A stretch of 64,000 nt of DNA. Origin: Rhodothermus profundi. Lineage in GTDB: Bacteria > Bacteroidota > Rhodothermia > Rhodothermales > Rhodothermaceae. The stretch spans positions 124,001 to 188,000 of the forward strand of contig NZ_FRAU01000002.1 in assembly GCF_900142415.1 (NCBI RefSeq), read 5' to 3'. The notes beneath the pieces are model-generated. The model ran no database searches and had not been told where the DNA came from. It saw nothing but the letters and a program-made list of their open reading frames with translations. Each line of letters opens with the position of its first letter. Positions within the stretch are counted from its first letter, which is position 1. The translations under genes were made by a program, and so were the position numbers. Positions 26,055-35,742 of this stretch are shown here, piece by piece.

Positions 26055-28850
26055 ATGAATGGCCGGTATCGAACGGTTGGGCTGCTGGGATTCGTGGTGG
26101 TCGTCGGGGTTGCGGGTCTGCATGCGCAGCCTCGGCAAAATGTGCAGCAGGCACCGGCCACGCAGGCTACCCCGGAAGGGCGCAGAGATCCGGTTTCAGG
26201 ACGCTGGCAGGCGCGCTATCATGTGCGCGTGCCTGTCGCCTGGCAGGGAAGTGCAGAGGCTACTGCGCGGGCCTATCTCCGCATGGAAGCGGTTCGCTTT
26301 GGCTGGCAACAACCTGACCGCACGCTGGCCCCAGACCAGGTGCGCATCACCCCGTTCGCAATGCACGTGCGCTTTCAGCAGACGCTGGCCGGCGTGCCGG
26401 TCTACGGACGCTATGTGCAGGTAAACCTGAATCGCCAGGGCCAGCCTACGATGGTGCTCAGCGGCTATGCGCCGCACCTGGAAGCCTATGCCGACCGCTT
26501 CGATCCGACGCCTCGCCTTACGGCGGCCGCAGCGCAGGCCGAGGCGCGCCGTCAGTTGGCCCAGCCTCGCGCGCCGACGAGCACCCCGGAGCTGGTCGTG
26601 TGGCCCTCCGACCCCCCGCGACTGGCCTGGCACCTGGTGCTCTGGCCCCAGGACCGACCCGACGAATGGGCGGTTGTGGTGGATGCGCAAAACGGCGCGT
26701 TGCTCCACGTGCAAAGCCAGGCAGTGCACGCCCACACTGTAAAACCTGCCTCCTCCGGGCAACCCGCGTGGTGGGAAATGGCAGCACCGCTGCCAGTGGG
26801 CCTGGTCCCAGGAGAGGGAATGGTTTTTGATCCCGACCCGCTGGCTACCGCGGGGGCCTCCTATGGAGGGGCTTACGCCGACAACAATGACGCCGACACG
26901 CCCGAGCTGAACGCCGAGCGCCGGATGGTTCCGCTCCCCGACATCACGCAGGACGCAGAGGGCCGCTACCGGCTCGAAGGACCCTACGTACGCATCACGG
27001 GGGATATCCCGGCTGTTGCGGATAGTCCTTACGATCCTCCGGCCGAAACGACACCCGACGCCTTCCAGTATCCCCGCTCCCATGATCACTTCGAGGCCGT
27101 TATGGCCTACTATCACATCGACCGCAGCCAGCGCTACGTGCAGCAGCTTGAGCTGGGAACAGCGCTGCGGGCGACTCCGATCTGGGTAAACCCCCATGGC
27201 TTTGGGAATCAGGACAACTCCCAGTACTATCCGTCCCAGAATGCCATCGTCTTTGGGGATGGCGGCGTGGACGATGCCGAGGATGCTACGGTAATCTGGC
27301 ACGAGTACATGCATGCGCTGCTGGAAGATGCGGCTTCAGGTCTGCTGAGAACCAACGAAGGACGCGCCTTGCACGAAGGGTGGGCCGACTACTGGGCGGC
27401 TTCCTACGTGCGGGGGCTGGCCGAGGCTGGGCTGCTGCTCCGAACGGACTGGGACTTTGTCTTTCGCTGGGACAGCGGCGACGGCACGATCTGGCCAGGA
27501 CGGCGCATCGCGTTTGCCGGACGTTATCCGGAAGACACCCACTGTGATGGTGAAGACACACCCCGTCAACCCTGCGATATTTACGAAGACGGGCTGCTCT
27601 GGGCCACTGTGCTCATGGAGATTCAGGACGTGCTGGGAAAAGCGGTTACAGACCGGCTGGCGTTGGCGGCAGCGTTGTACCTGATCCCGCCAGCTACATT
27701 TCGGGATGCCGCCCAGGCGCTGATCCAGGCGGATATGGACTATTATGACGGGGCGCACGTAGGGGTGCTACTTGACCGGTTGGGCGCGCGGGGGCTGGTT
27801 GATCCCGGTTCGATCCGGCTGGTCGTACGCCATGATCCGGCACAGGATGTGCGCGTCGAAACCGACCACCTGACGCTTCAGGTAGTGGCCATTGCACAGG
27901 GCGATACGGTGGTGCGGGTGCAGGCATTTTACGAGCAGGCCGGACAGTTCGTCCCTTCGGCTCTGTTCCAGGCCGTTGATGACACGCTCTTTGAAGGGCA
28001 AATTCCCTGGGATGGCGTGCCCGGGCGCATTCGATATTACCTGGAAGCAGAAACAGCCGGAGGCTGGGTGCTGCGCCAGCCGCTGCAGGCGCCTGCTCAA
28101 ACCTATGAGGTCAAGGTAGGCCGGGTGCTGACCGCCGATGTGCTCCAGGTAGCGCGGGCCGGAGCTGGATGGCGGTGGGGAAATGCCGCCTGGGTTGTAG
28201 ACGGCGGAAAGGCTGGCTTCACAAGCCTGGTGCTGCTGCCTGTGTCGCTGGCTGCAAACGCCGACCGGTTGCGGCTGCATCTCACGCACCGGTTTAACTT
28301 TGGCCTGACCTGCGAGGGGTATCTGGAAAGCTCGGCCGATGGAGGACGCACCTGGCAGGTGCTGTTGCCCGAAAGCGGGGGAACTCCAAAACGGCCCTTT
28401 GGTGCGGCCAGTCCACCGGAAGGAATGCGGCACACGTTCGATCTGTCAAAGGAGGCGGGTCGTCAGCTATGGCTGCGGTTTTCTTTTGGTTGTGCTGCAG
28501 CCGATCCAGATGCGTTCTGGACTATTCGACAACTGGAATTAGAGCAGGCTACGCGCGATGCCGAGCTGCATGCATCGTATGCCACGCAACTGCTGCCGCC
28601 TTTTCCCAATCCATTCCGCGAATTGCTCACGATTCCCTATACGCTGGACGCCACCCGCCGCGTGCGGCTAAGCGTCTATGATTTGCTGGGACGTGAGGTC
28701 GCGCGTCTGGTAGAAGCAACGCTTCCGGAAGGCAGCCACGTGGCGACTTTTCAACCAGACGGACTGGCCGCCGGGGTGTATCTGGTTCGTCTGGAAGTAG
28801 AAGACCGAGTGCAAACCCGCAAGGTACTTTTCCTGCCAGATCGTCCGTGA
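26055..28850 (+). CDS. Secreted zinc metalloprotease (fungalysin/thermolysin-like) with T9SS sorting domain
   Basis: 931 residues. A signal peptide (ending LHAQ) is followed by an FTP-type propeptide (VRFQQTLAGVPVYGRYVQVNLNR), a PepSY-like stretch, and a metalloprotease domain with H416-E-Y-M-H420 and the downstream EGWADYWA glutamate, like the gluzincin M36/M4 group. A beta-rich middle region follows. The last 75 residues (FPNPFRELLTIPY, VYDLLGREVARLV, GLAAGVYLVRLE, then a Lys-containing end) are a type IX secretion C-terminal sorting domain, so the enzyme is probably exported and held on the cell surface. ATG 26055 is preferred over TTG 26049. Confidence 0.88.
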   Translation: MNGRYRTVGLLGFVVVVGVAGLHAQPRQNVQQAPATQATPEGRRDPVSGRWQARYHVRVPVAWQGSAEATARAYLRMEAVRFGWQQPDRTLAPDQVRITPFAMHVRFQQTLAGVPVYGRYVQVNLNRQGQPTMVLSGYAPHLEAYADRFDPTPRLTAAAAQAEARRQLAQPRAPTSTPELVVWPSDPPRLAWHLVLWPQDRPDEWAVVVDAQNGALLHVQSQAVHAHTVKPASSGQPAWWEMAAPLPVGLVPGEGMVFDPDPLATAGASYGGAYADNNDADTPELNAERRMVPLPDITQDAEGRYRLEGPYVRITGDIPAVADSPYDPPAETTPDAFQYPRSHDHFEAVMAYYHIDRSQRYVQQLELGTALRATPIWVNPHGFGNQDNSQYYPSQNAIVFGDGGVDDAEDATVIWHEYMHALLEDAASGLLRTNEGRALHEGWADYWAASYVRGLAEAGLLLRTDWDFVFRWDSGDGTIWPGRRIAFAGRYPEDTHCDGEDTPRQPCDIYEDGLLWATVLMEIQDVLGKAVTDRLALAAALYLIPPATFRDAAQALIQADMDYYDGAHVGVLLDRLGARGLVDPGSIRLVVRHDPAQDVRVETDHLTLQVVAIAQGDTVVRVQAFYEQAGQFVPSALFQAVDDTLFEGQIPWDGVPGRIRYYLEAETAGGWVLRQPLQAPAQTYEVKVGRVLTADVLQVARAGAGWRWGNAAWVVDGGKAGFTSLVLLPVSLAANADRLRLHLTHRFNFGLTCEGYLESSADGGRTWQVLLPESGGTPKRPFGAASPPEGMRHTFDLSKEAGRQLWLRFSFGCAAADPDAFWTIRQLELEQATRDAELHASYATQLLPPFPNPFRELLTIPYTLDATRRVRLSVYDLLGREVARLVEATLPEGSHVATFQPDGLAAGVYLVRLEVEDRVQTRKVLFLPDRP

Positions 28851-28931
28851 AGTTCCAGTAAATTGCGACCGAAACCTCTGATAAAACGTAAGAGGCGACC
28901 CTAAAACAAACCACGTGTCAGCATCGGAACA

Positions 28932-30209
28932 ATGGATTACAAGGAAGGAGCCTATAAGGTACGGGATCTGAGCCTGGCGGAAGCCGGCCGCAAGCGCATT
29001 GCATGGGCCGAAAGCCGCATGCCCGTGCTCATGCATCTGCGCGCGCGCTACAGCAAGACGCAGCCGTTTAAGGGCTATAAGATTGCCGGCTGCCTGCACG
29101 TAACCAAAGAGACGGCAGTTCTGATCGAAACCTTCAAGGCCTGTGGTGCGGAGGTGGCCTGGAGCGGTTGCAATCCGCTTTCGACGCAGGACGATATTGC
29201 TGCGGCGTTGGCCGCTGCCGGCGTTGAAATTTACGCCTGGCATGGGCAGAGCGTTGAGGAATTCTACTGGAGCATTGAGCGTACGCTGGACAGGCCGCCG
29301 CATCTGACCCTTGACGACGGCGCAGACCTGATCTTTACGGTCCACCACAAACGCCCGGAGCTGGCCCAGCATATCATCGGCGGTTCGGAGGAGACAACCA
29401 CCGGTGTCAAGCGGCTGCGGGCCATGGCAGCCGATGGGAAGCTGCTGTATCCGGTTTTTGCCGTTAACGATGCTGAGACGAAGTGGGACTTTGACAATAT
29501 TTACGGCACCGGACAGTCCACCATCGATGGGATCCTGCGCGCCACCAGCGTCTTGCTGGCAGGCAAAAACTTTGTCGTGGCCGGCTACGGGCACTGCGGG
29601 CGGGGCGTCGCCATGCGGGCGCGTGGCATGGGCGCCAACGTCATTGTTACCGAAGTGAAGCCAACGGCTGCTCTGAAGGCTGTGCTGGATGGTTTTCGGG
29701 TAATGCCTATGGACGAAGCGGCTGAAATTGGCGACATCTTCGTGACTGCCACCGGTATGAAGGACGTGATCCGGGGGCGCCATTTTCGAAAAATGAAGGA
29801 TGGAGCCATCGTATGTAACACCGGCCACTACGATGTGGAGCTAAACCTGAAGGAGCTGGCTGAGCTGGCGGTGCAGGTGCGCGAAGTGCGGCCCAACAAC
29901 AAGGAATACCTGCTCGAAAATGGTCGGCGTATCTACGTGCTGGCCGACGGCCGCCTGGTTAACCTGGCCGCCGCAGAGGGCCATCCCTCGGAAGTAATGG
30001 ACATGAGCTTTGCCAACCAGTTCATGGCGCACCTCATGCTTGTCGAAAAGCATAAAGCTGGTGAGAAACTCCCGCCGCAGGTGATTGATCTGCCCGAGGA
30101 GCTGGATCAGGAGATCGCCCGCATCAAGCTGGAAACGATGGGTATTCAAATTGACACCCTCACCGAAGAGCAGCAGGCTTACGCTACCGATTATACCGCC
30201 GGCACCTAG
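28932..30209 (+). CDS. ahcY: Adenosylhomocysteinase
   Basis: NAD-dependent hydrolase that splits S-adenosylhomocysteine to adenosine and homocysteine, clearing the product of SAM-dependent methylation. The 425 residues include KIAGCLHVTKETAVLIETF, the substrate loop HHKRPELAQ, NAD-binding VVAGYGHCGRGVAMRARGMGA and NTGHYDVE. It is of the short type, lacking the roughly 40-residue insert of most eukaryotic and proteobacterial enzymes; the GYGxCGRG dinucleotide motif resembles thermophile and archaeal forms. The C-terminus is DYTAGT rather than the usual Lys-Tyr-Arg-Tyr ending. Confidence 0.95.
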   Translation: MDYKEGAYKVRDLSLAEAGRKRIAWAESRMPVLMHLRARYSKTQPFKGYKIAGCLHVTKETAVLIETFKACGAEVAWSGCNPLSTQDDIAAALAAAGVEIYAWHGQSVEEFYWSIERTLDRPPHLTLDDGADLIFTVHHKRPELAQHIIGGSEETTTGVKRLRAMAADGKLLYPVFAVNDAETKWDFDNIYGTGQSTIDGILRATSVLLAGKNFVVAGYGHCGRGVAMRARGMGANVIVTEVKPTAALKAVLDGFRVMPMDEAAEIGDIFVTATGMKDVIRGRHFRKMKDGAIVCNTGHYDVELNLKELAELAVQVREVRPNNKEYLLENGRRIYVLADGRLVNLAAAEGHPSEVMDMSFANQFMAHLMLVEKHKAGEKLPPQVIDLPEELDQEIARIKLETMGIQIDTLTEEQQAYATDYTAGT

Positions 30210-30246
30210 CTCAGAAAGGCTATCAGAAAGGCAATAAGTTATTCCG

Positions 30247-30274
30247 GGGCCATCCGGCAGGATGGCCCTTTTTT
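30247..30274 (+). terminator. Intrinsic terminator after ahcY
   Basis: GGGCCATCC (30247-30255), loop GGCA, GGATGGCCC (30260-30268), then six T. Nine-base-pair stem, clear Rho-independent form. Confidence 0.92.
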
Positions 30275-30275
30275 A

Positions 30276-30707
30276 TCACGGCATGCGATGGAATCGATGG
30301 GAGAAGCAGTCTGCACACCGGTCGTTCAGCAGCAACGTGTCGGATGCAATAAACGTGATGCGCTGCTCGGGCATAAAGCGTCCGTCGGAGGGACGGTAGC
30401 GGATATACCATGCTTTGTTGCGCTGAAAGAGCTGGTAATAGCCCGTAAGGGGAGGCTGATCACTTCGATGCCAGATAAAGGTACGGTTTGCATGGAAAGT
30501 GAGTTGAACGGTATATCCGGCGTCTTCCGGGGTTAAACGTATCCCGGCTATTCCTCCGACGGACACTTCCCATTCCCAGGAGCCGATCAGGGCGGGCAGG
30601 GGCGTATCGGTGGGGCCTACCAGGTTGCAGCCGGCTACCAGTAAGACGCCCGCGAGTAACATGCCAGCGCGCCACATAGGAGGGAGGCGTTCGATGCTCA
30701 GGCTCAT
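30276..30707 (-). CDS. Small predicted lipoprotein
   Basis: About 143 residues. A hydrophobic N-terminus ends in the lipobox LVAGC, so the mature protein should be lipid-anchored. The rest contains GSWEWEVSVGGIAGIRLTPEDAGYTVQLTFHANRTFIWHR and ends with a CADC pair; it has the strand pattern of small lipocalin-like or META-like beta proteins but I cannot name a family. The start may be ATG 30707 or ATG 30677; the latter gives a shorter, more typical signal peptide. It is downstream of the pseudouridine synthase gene on the same strand. Confidence 0.65.
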   Translation of the reverse strand: MSLSIERLPPMWRAGMLLAGVLLVAGCNLVGPTDTPLPALIGSWEWEVSVGGIAGIRLTPEDAGYTVQLTFHANRTFIWHRSDQPPLTGYYQLFQRNKAWYIRYRPSDGRFMPEQRITFIASDTLLLNDRCADCFSHRFHRMP

Positions 30708-30723
30708 CAAGGAAAATGTTGTA

Positions 30724-31326
30724 TCACCGGCCAGGTTTCCTCAAACGACAGAGACGGTAGAGGGCTGCTTCTTCGTCCGGCGTCAGTGGACGCCACTGGC
30801 CGGGCGCCAGTCCATCAAGGCGTAAAGGCCCCAGGGCGACGCGAACTAGCCGGAGCGTAGGGTGGCCTACGGCCGCCGTCATGCGGCGCACCTGCCGATT
30901 TTTTCCTTCCCGGATAGAAATTTCAAGCCAGCAGGTAGGAACGGTTTTTCGGTAGCGGATCGGGACGGGGCGCGGCGGCAGCGTCGGCGGCTCAATCCGG
31001 CGCACTCGGGCGGGACGGGTTCGATAGCCGCCCGCAATCACGACGCCTTCGGCCAGGCGTCGCAGGGCTTCGTCGTCAGGAATGCGCTCAACCTGAACCC
31101 AGTACGTACGCCAGTGTCCATAGCGTGGGTGTAGCAGCCGATATTTGAGTCGTCCGTCGCTGGTGAGCAGCAACAGACCCTCGCTGTCCATGTCCAGCCG
31201 TCCTACTGGATAGACATCGGGCACGTCAATGTAACGCTTCAGGGTTGGACGTCCAGCCGGGTCCGTAAACTGACTCAGCACCCCGTAGGGCTTCCAGAAC
31301 AGAAGGTGTCGAATAGGCTTGCGCAT
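30724..31326 (-). CDS. RsuA/RluE-family rRNA pseudouridine synthase
   Basis: 200 residues with [13 protein letters not shown] at the start, the catalytic Asp45 in [14 protein letters not shown], and the C-terminal [26 protein letters not shown]. The absence of an N-terminal S4 domain and the size are like RluE, which modifies U2457 of 23S rRNA. Exact target position is inferred from family only. Confidence 0.88.
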   Translation of the reverse strand: MRKPIRHLLFWKPYGVLSQFTDPAGRPTLKRYIDVPDVYPVGRLDMDSEGLLLLTSDGRLKYRLLHPRYGHWRTYWVQVERIPDDEALRRLAEGVVIAGGYRTRPARVRRIEPPTLPPRPVPIRYRKTVPTCWLEISIREGKNRQVRRMTAAVGHPTLRLVRVALGPLRLDGLAPGQWRPLTPDEEAALYRLCRLRKPGR

Positions 31327-31454
31327 GGCATTGTCGGGCCCGCTAAATTCTCCGGCACTTTAACGGCAGGATATGTTCCAGGTTGAACTCAGGGCAGGCT
31401 GACTCGTATCAGCCGCCTGGGTCCGACCAGATCCAACGTTCAGCTAAGCTTGCC

Positions 31455-32624
31455 ATGCGACGCGTCCTGCCGCTTCTGGGGTTGTTGTTGCTGCCACTGG
31501 TGGGAGGGGGGTGCTCTCAAAACGCCCGCTCTGAAGAGCCTGCTCCGGACACGCCGGGGGTGATGGCGGACACCGTAGATCTGCAAACCCAACTCTACCG
31601 CTCCCGGGAAACAGCGATCACGCGGGCGGTGCGTGAAGTCTCGCCTGCCGTGGTGAGCATCAACGTGTTGGAAGTGCAGCGCATCCGCTACCGGGATCCA
31701 TTCGCCGACTTTTTCAACGATCCAATCTGGGAGTTTTTCTTTGGCGGACCCCGCTCCCGTATCATTGAGCGCCAGATTCATGCCATTGGCTCGGGATTTA
31801 TCATTTCGCCGGATGGCTACATTGTTACAAATGACCATGTGGTAGGAAACGCTACCAGAATTACCGTTTCTTTCCCTGACGGTCGGGCCATGGATGCCGA
31901 ACTGGTGGGGACAGATCCGGTTACGGACATTGCGCTGTTAAAGGTAAACCCGGATCGGCCGCTGCCTTACCTGCGCTTCAGTCGAAGCAAGCCCATTGTG
32001 GGCGAATGGGTGATCGCGCTGGGCAATCCATACGGTCTGTTTGAGGCGGCGCCGCCTACGGTGACGGTCGGCGTGGTGAGCGCCGTTGGACGTAACCTGC
32101 CGCCTCAGAATGGCCGACTCTACCGCGATATGATCCAGACCGATGCAGCCATCAATCAGGGCAATTCGGGCGGACCGCTGGTGAATGCGCTGGGTGAAGT
32201 GATTGGAATGAATGCGGCTATCTACTCGGAGACGGGTGGCTCGGTAGGGATTGGCTTTGCCATTCCGGCGGATAAAATCCAGCGCATCGTTGCGGAGCTA
32301 AAGGCGAAGGGTTATGTGGACCGGTCCTACTACACGGGGCTGTACGTGCGGGATCTGACGCCTCGGATTGCGCAGGCGCTGGGCGTAGCAGATACCCGCG
32401 GTGTGTTCGTGACCGATGTGGACCCTGGCTCGCCCGCTGATGAAGCTGGCCTCCGACCGTATGATGTGATCGTGTCGTTTGGCGGCACCCCGGTCGCGAA
32501 CAGTGACGAGCTGCGGGCCCGGTTGTTTGACTTTCGGCCGGGCGACCGCGTGCAGGTCGGCGTGCTGCGTGAAGGACGACGGCTTACGCTGGAAATGCGC
32601 ATCGGACGGCAGGAGTCACGGTAA
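31455..32624 (+). CDS. HtrA/Deg-family serine protease, predicted lipoprotein
   Basis: 389 residues: signal sequence with lipobox VGGGC, chymotrypsin-like domain with catalytic H128 (TNDHVV), D158 (TDIALL) and S238 (GNSGGP), then a single PDZ domain (about 290-385, GVFVTDVDPGSPADEAGLRPYDVI). Periplasmic quality-control protease. DegS/DegQ-like with only one PDZ; lipid anchoring is uncommon in the family. ATG 31455 is chosen because it starts the signal peptide; the frame is open upstream to 31383. It overlaps the next gene by one base. Confidence 0.9.
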   Translation: MRRVLPLLGLLLLPLVGGGCSQNARSEEPAPDTPGVMADTVDLQTQLYRSRETAITRAVREVSPAVVSINVLEVQRIRYRDPFADFFNDPIWEFFFGGPRSRIIERQIHAIGSGFIISPDGYIVTNDHVVGNATRITVSFPDGRAMDAELVGTDPVTDIALLKVNPDRPLPYLRFSRSKPIVGEWVIALGNPYGLFEAAPPTVTVGVVSAVGRNLPPQNGRLYRDMIQTDAAINQGNSGGPLVNALGEVIGMNAAIYSETGGSVGIGFAIPADKIQRIVAELKAKGYVDRSYYTGLYVRDLTPRIAQALGVADTRGVFVTDVDPGSPADEAGLRPYDVIVSFGGTPVANSDELRARLFDFRPGDRVQVGVLREGRRLTLEMRIGRQESR

Positions 32625-33661
32625 TGAAGCCCACCCTTCTTCTGACTGGACTGGCGCTGTTGCTGGCGGGGTGTTTCCCGGGATCGTGCCGGCGCGAGGA
32701 GCCCCGCGCGCTGTTGCCTTCCGACTCGCTTTCGCGCCAGATAGCGGCTACGGTTCCCTTCGATACACTCCAACCGTACTGGACTGTCTCCGCCTCGGAA
32801 GCTCTTCCGCTCAAACGACCCCGCACGGTTCAGTTTGGTCCCGACGGTCTGCTGTACCTGAGCGATGCCGAGCGCCACTTGCTGGCCGTGCTTGACGCAG
32901 CCGGTACGTTGCGCGATACGCTGCAACCCTCTGGCGTGCGCTATCCCTATCTCGCGGGGTTTCGACACGATACGCTGGTGGTGCTGGCTCCCGAGGCCCG
33001 GCAGCTTGTGCTTGTGGCCCGACGGCAGGTGGTGCAGCGACTTCCTTTGCCCTCGTTGCTGCCCGACCGTGCATTGCTCTACGCAGCAGCCACGCCCCAG
33101 GGCTACTTTGTCAAGGCCGTGCGTGAAGGACAGGGCGGCATTCTGGTGCAGCTCGACCGCCAGGGACGCGTGCTGCGCCAGCAGCCCCTCCCTGAACCGT
33201 ACTGGCGCTACGCCGGGTTTGTGCGCCCCTGGGGCGACACGTTGCTGAGCCTGGCTGGCTTTCGGCCGGTGATCGATCGCTGGTGGCCTGATGGACGACT
33301 CGATACGCTGGCGCTCGTAGGATTTGATTCGCCCATGCTGGCGCGAAGCCGCGCCTTCCTGGTTGGAGAGGTGCATGAAGCGCCGCTGCTCACCTCTTCG
33401 GCTGTGCCCGTTGACTCGCTGCTCTTTGTGCTGAACCTGCGGCCTGGCTGGGTGCAGATTGACGTATACGGCCTGCGCGACGGCCACCTGCGCCACCGGC
33501 TCGTCCCCCCAGCGCAGCCCCTGAATCGCCGGTTTTATCCACATGATCTGGCGGTGCGGTGCCAGCCCTCTTCATGTTTGCTGGTCGTAGTGCTAAACGA
33601 TCCGGAACCCCGCATCGTGGCCTATCGCTGGCCCCCTCCGGGGAACAGCGCTCCATCGTGA
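32624..33661 (+). CDS. Predicted beta-propeller lipoprotein
   Basis: 345 residues with lipobox LLAGC near residue 17. The mature part contains repeated short blades such as RTVQFGPDGLLYLSDAERHLLAVLDAAG and GGILVQLDRQGRVLRQQPL, the NHL/6-bladed propeller style. No catalytic signature is seen. The ATG overlaps the protease stop (TAATG), so the two are co-translated and may act together in the envelope. Substrate unknown. Confidence 0.7.
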   Translation: MKPTLLLTGLALLLAGCFPGSCRREEPRALLPSDSLSRQIAATVPFDTLQPYWTVSASEALPLKRPRTVQFGPDGLLYLSDAERHLLAVLDAAGTLRDTLQPSGVRYPYLAGFRHDTLVVLAPEARQLVLVARRQVVQRLPLPSLLPDRALLYAAATPQGYFVKAVREGQGGILVQLDRQGRVLRQQPLPEPYWRYAGFVRPWGDTLLSLAGFRPVIDRWWPDGRLDTLALVGFDSPMLARSRAFLVGEVHEAPLLTSSAVPVDSLLFVLNLRPGWVQIDVYGLRDGHLRHRLVPPAQPLNRRFYPHDLAVRCQPSSCLLVVVLNDPEPRIVAYRWPPPGNSAPS

Positions 33662-33704
33662 CCGTGCTACCTAACCTGACTGCTCGAACCGATCTTCTGA
33701 GGCC

Positions 33705-35222
33705 ATGGGACGTGTGTTGACCGAGTTGAAGACGCTGGGTGACCTGAAGGAGGCAGGCTATCAGCCGCTTTCGGTCAAAGATGAACTGCGTAAAAACCTG
33801 ATCGCCAAGTTGCGGCGTGGCGAAGAAATCTTTCCTGGCATTATTGGCTACGAACGCACGGTCATTCCGCAAATCCAGCATGCCATTTTAGGCCGGCACG
33901 ACATGATTCTGCTCGGGCTGCGCGGACAGGCCAAAACGCGTCTCATCCGAATGCTTCCTGCGCTGCTCGACGAATACATCCCCATCATCAGGGGCAGCGA
34001 AGTCAACGACAACCCGTTTGCTCCCATTTCAAAATACGGCCGGGAAATCGTCGCCGACATGGGCGACGACACCCCCATCGAATGGTTGCATCGAAGCCAG
34101 CGGTATGCGGAAAAACTGGCCACGCCCGATACGACCATTGCCGACCTGATCGGCGACATCGACCCTATCAAGGCCGCTAACCGAAGGCTGACCTATGCCG
34201 ACGAGGAAGTCATCCATTTTGGGCTTATCCCGCGCACAAACCGGGGCATTTTTGCCATCAACGAACTGCCCGACCTGCAGCCTCGCATCCAGGTAGGATT
34301 GCTCAACATCTTGGAAGAACAGGATATCCAGATTCGCGGCTTTAACATTCGTTTTCCCCTCGACATTCTTCTGGTCTTTACCGCCAATCCGGAAGACTAT
34401 ACGAACCGAGGCAACATCATTACGCCCTTGAAGGATCGCATCGATAGCCAGATCATTACGCACTATCCGAAAACAATTGAAATTGGCATTGCAATCACGC
34501 AGCAGGAGGCCTGGCAGAAGCGCGACGGACAGGTACGTGTCCATCTACCCTACTTTTTCCGGGAAATCATTGAGCAAATTGCTTTTGAGGCGCGCCAGAG
34601 CGAATACGTTGACCAGCGGTCGGGCGTTTCAGTACGTATGACGCGGGCTGCGCTTGAGTGCCTGATCTCGGCCGCCGAACGCCGGGCTCTGCTGAATGGT
34701 GAGGCAGAAACCACGGTGCGGATCAGTGATCTGCTTTTTGTGGAGCCGGCCATTACCGGAAAAATTGAGCTGGTATACGAAGGGGAGCAGGAAGGCGTGC
34801 AGAACGTCGCCCGCCTGCTGATTGGCCGTGCGGTCAAGGCTATTTTCCCACGGTATTTTCCGGACCCTGCGAATCGAAAGGAGGGACGAGCGGTCTATCA
34901 GCCGATCCTGGACTGGTTTGCTCGGGGCGGGCGGGTGGAGCTGACGCCGGAGCTGCCGTTTGACGAATATGTCCGTCGGTTGGACGCCGTGGAAGGGCTC
35001 TGCGGGCTGGTGCAGCGCTACACGCGGCCAGCCACTCCGGCTGAAACAGCGTCCATGATGGAGTTCGTACTGGAGGCGCTTCACCAGCATTCCCTGGTGG
35101 GCAAGGAGCTGATTGACCAGGAAACCCGCTACAGCGACATCATGGGAGCGATGCTCTCGTCGCTGGGCCGGGATGACGACGAAGAAGACGAAGATGATGA
35201 ACTGCTCCGCGGCTACCGATGA
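33705..35222 (+). CDS. ChlI/MoxR-like AAA+ ATPase
   Basis: 505 residues. Walker A is GLRGQAKT (residues 71-78, Lys77) and the Walker B region reads GIFAINELPDL, followed by LLNILEEQDIQIRGF and FTANPEDYTNRG, all features of magnesium-chelatase-I/MoxR ATPases. Such ATPases usually work with a VWA-domain partner as metal-insertion or chaperone machines, but the next gene here is a GNAT, so the partner must be elsewhere. The C-terminus is strongly acidic (DDDEEDEDDE). No bacteriochlorophyll genes are nearby; the substrate is unknown. Confidence 0.85.
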   Translation: MGRVLTELKTLGDLKEAGYQPLSVKDELRKNLIAKLRRGEEIFPGIIGYERTVIPQIQHAILGRHDMILLGLRGQAKTRLIRMLPALLDEYIPIIRGSEVNDNPFAPISKYGREIVADMGDDTPIEWLHRSQRYAEKLATPDTTIADLIGDIDPIKAANRRLTYADEEVIHFGLIPRTNRGIFAINELPDLQPRIQVGLLNILEEQDIQIRGFNIRFPLDILLVFTANPEDYTNRGNIITPLKDRIDSQIITHYPKTIEIGIAITQQEAWQKRDGQVRVHLPYFFREIIEQIAFEARQSEYVDQRSGVSVRMTRAALECLISAAERRALLNGEAETTVRISDLLFVEPAITGKIELVYEGEQEGVQNVARLLIGRAVKAIFPRYFPDPANRKEGRAVYQPILDWFARGGRVELTPELPFDEYVRRLDAVEGLCGLVQRYTRPATPAETASMMEFVLEALHQHSLVGKELIDQETRYSDIMGAMLSSLGRDDDEEDEDDELLRGYR

Positions 35223-35740
35223 GCACGCATGCCACAGAAACCACTTTTCGGATCCGGATGGCCGAGCCGGATGATGCGGAGACGCTTGTGCAGCTCATTT
35301 TAGAGCTGGCCGACTATGAGCGGCTTCGTCAGGAAGCGCGACCGAACCCGGAAGCGTTGCGTGCCCATTTGCACCCTGAGGCTTCGCCGCGCTGCGAAGC
35401 GCTGTTGGCCGAAGATTCAGCTACCGGCGAAGTGGTGGGCTTTGCGCTCTTCTTTGCGAACTATTCAACCTTTCTGACGCGCTGGGGCATTCATCTGGAG
35501 GATATTTACGTGCGTCCTGCCTATCGGGGGCGGGGCATTGGATTTGCGTTGCTCAAGCGCGTGGCCGAAATTGCCGTCGCCCGCGGCGCTCAACGGCTGG
35601 AATGGCAGGTGCTCGACTGGAATGAGCCGGCGCTCCGGTTCTACCACAGACTGGGCGCTCGCCCTATGCGACAATGGATCACCATGCGTTTGAGCGGTGA
35701 AGCGTTGGAACGGTTGGGGCGTAGGGAAGAAGCGCCATGA
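35219..35740 (+). CDS. GNAT-family N-acetyltransferase
   Basis: 173 residues with the acetyl-CoA pyrophosphate loop in VRPAYRGRGIGFALLKRV and the C-terminal LEWQVLDWNEPALRFYHRLGA. Resembles the spermidine/amine acetyltransferase subgroup, substrate not determinable. ATG overlaps the ATPase stop by four bases. Confidence 0.9.
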   Translation: MSTHATETTFRIRMAEPDDAETLVQLILELADYERLRQEARPNPEALRAHLHPEASPRCEALLAEDSATGEVVGFALFFANYSTFLTRWGIHLEDIYVRPAYRGRGIGFALLKRVAEIAVARGAQRLEWQVLDWNEPALRFYHRLGARPMRQWITMRLSGEALERLGRREEAP

Positions 35741-35742
35741 GC

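Noticed and set aside
28851-28931. Possible SAH riboswitch before ahcY
   Set aside because: Only a short CCTCT/AGAGG hairpin is seen and the SAH-riboswitch core is absent.
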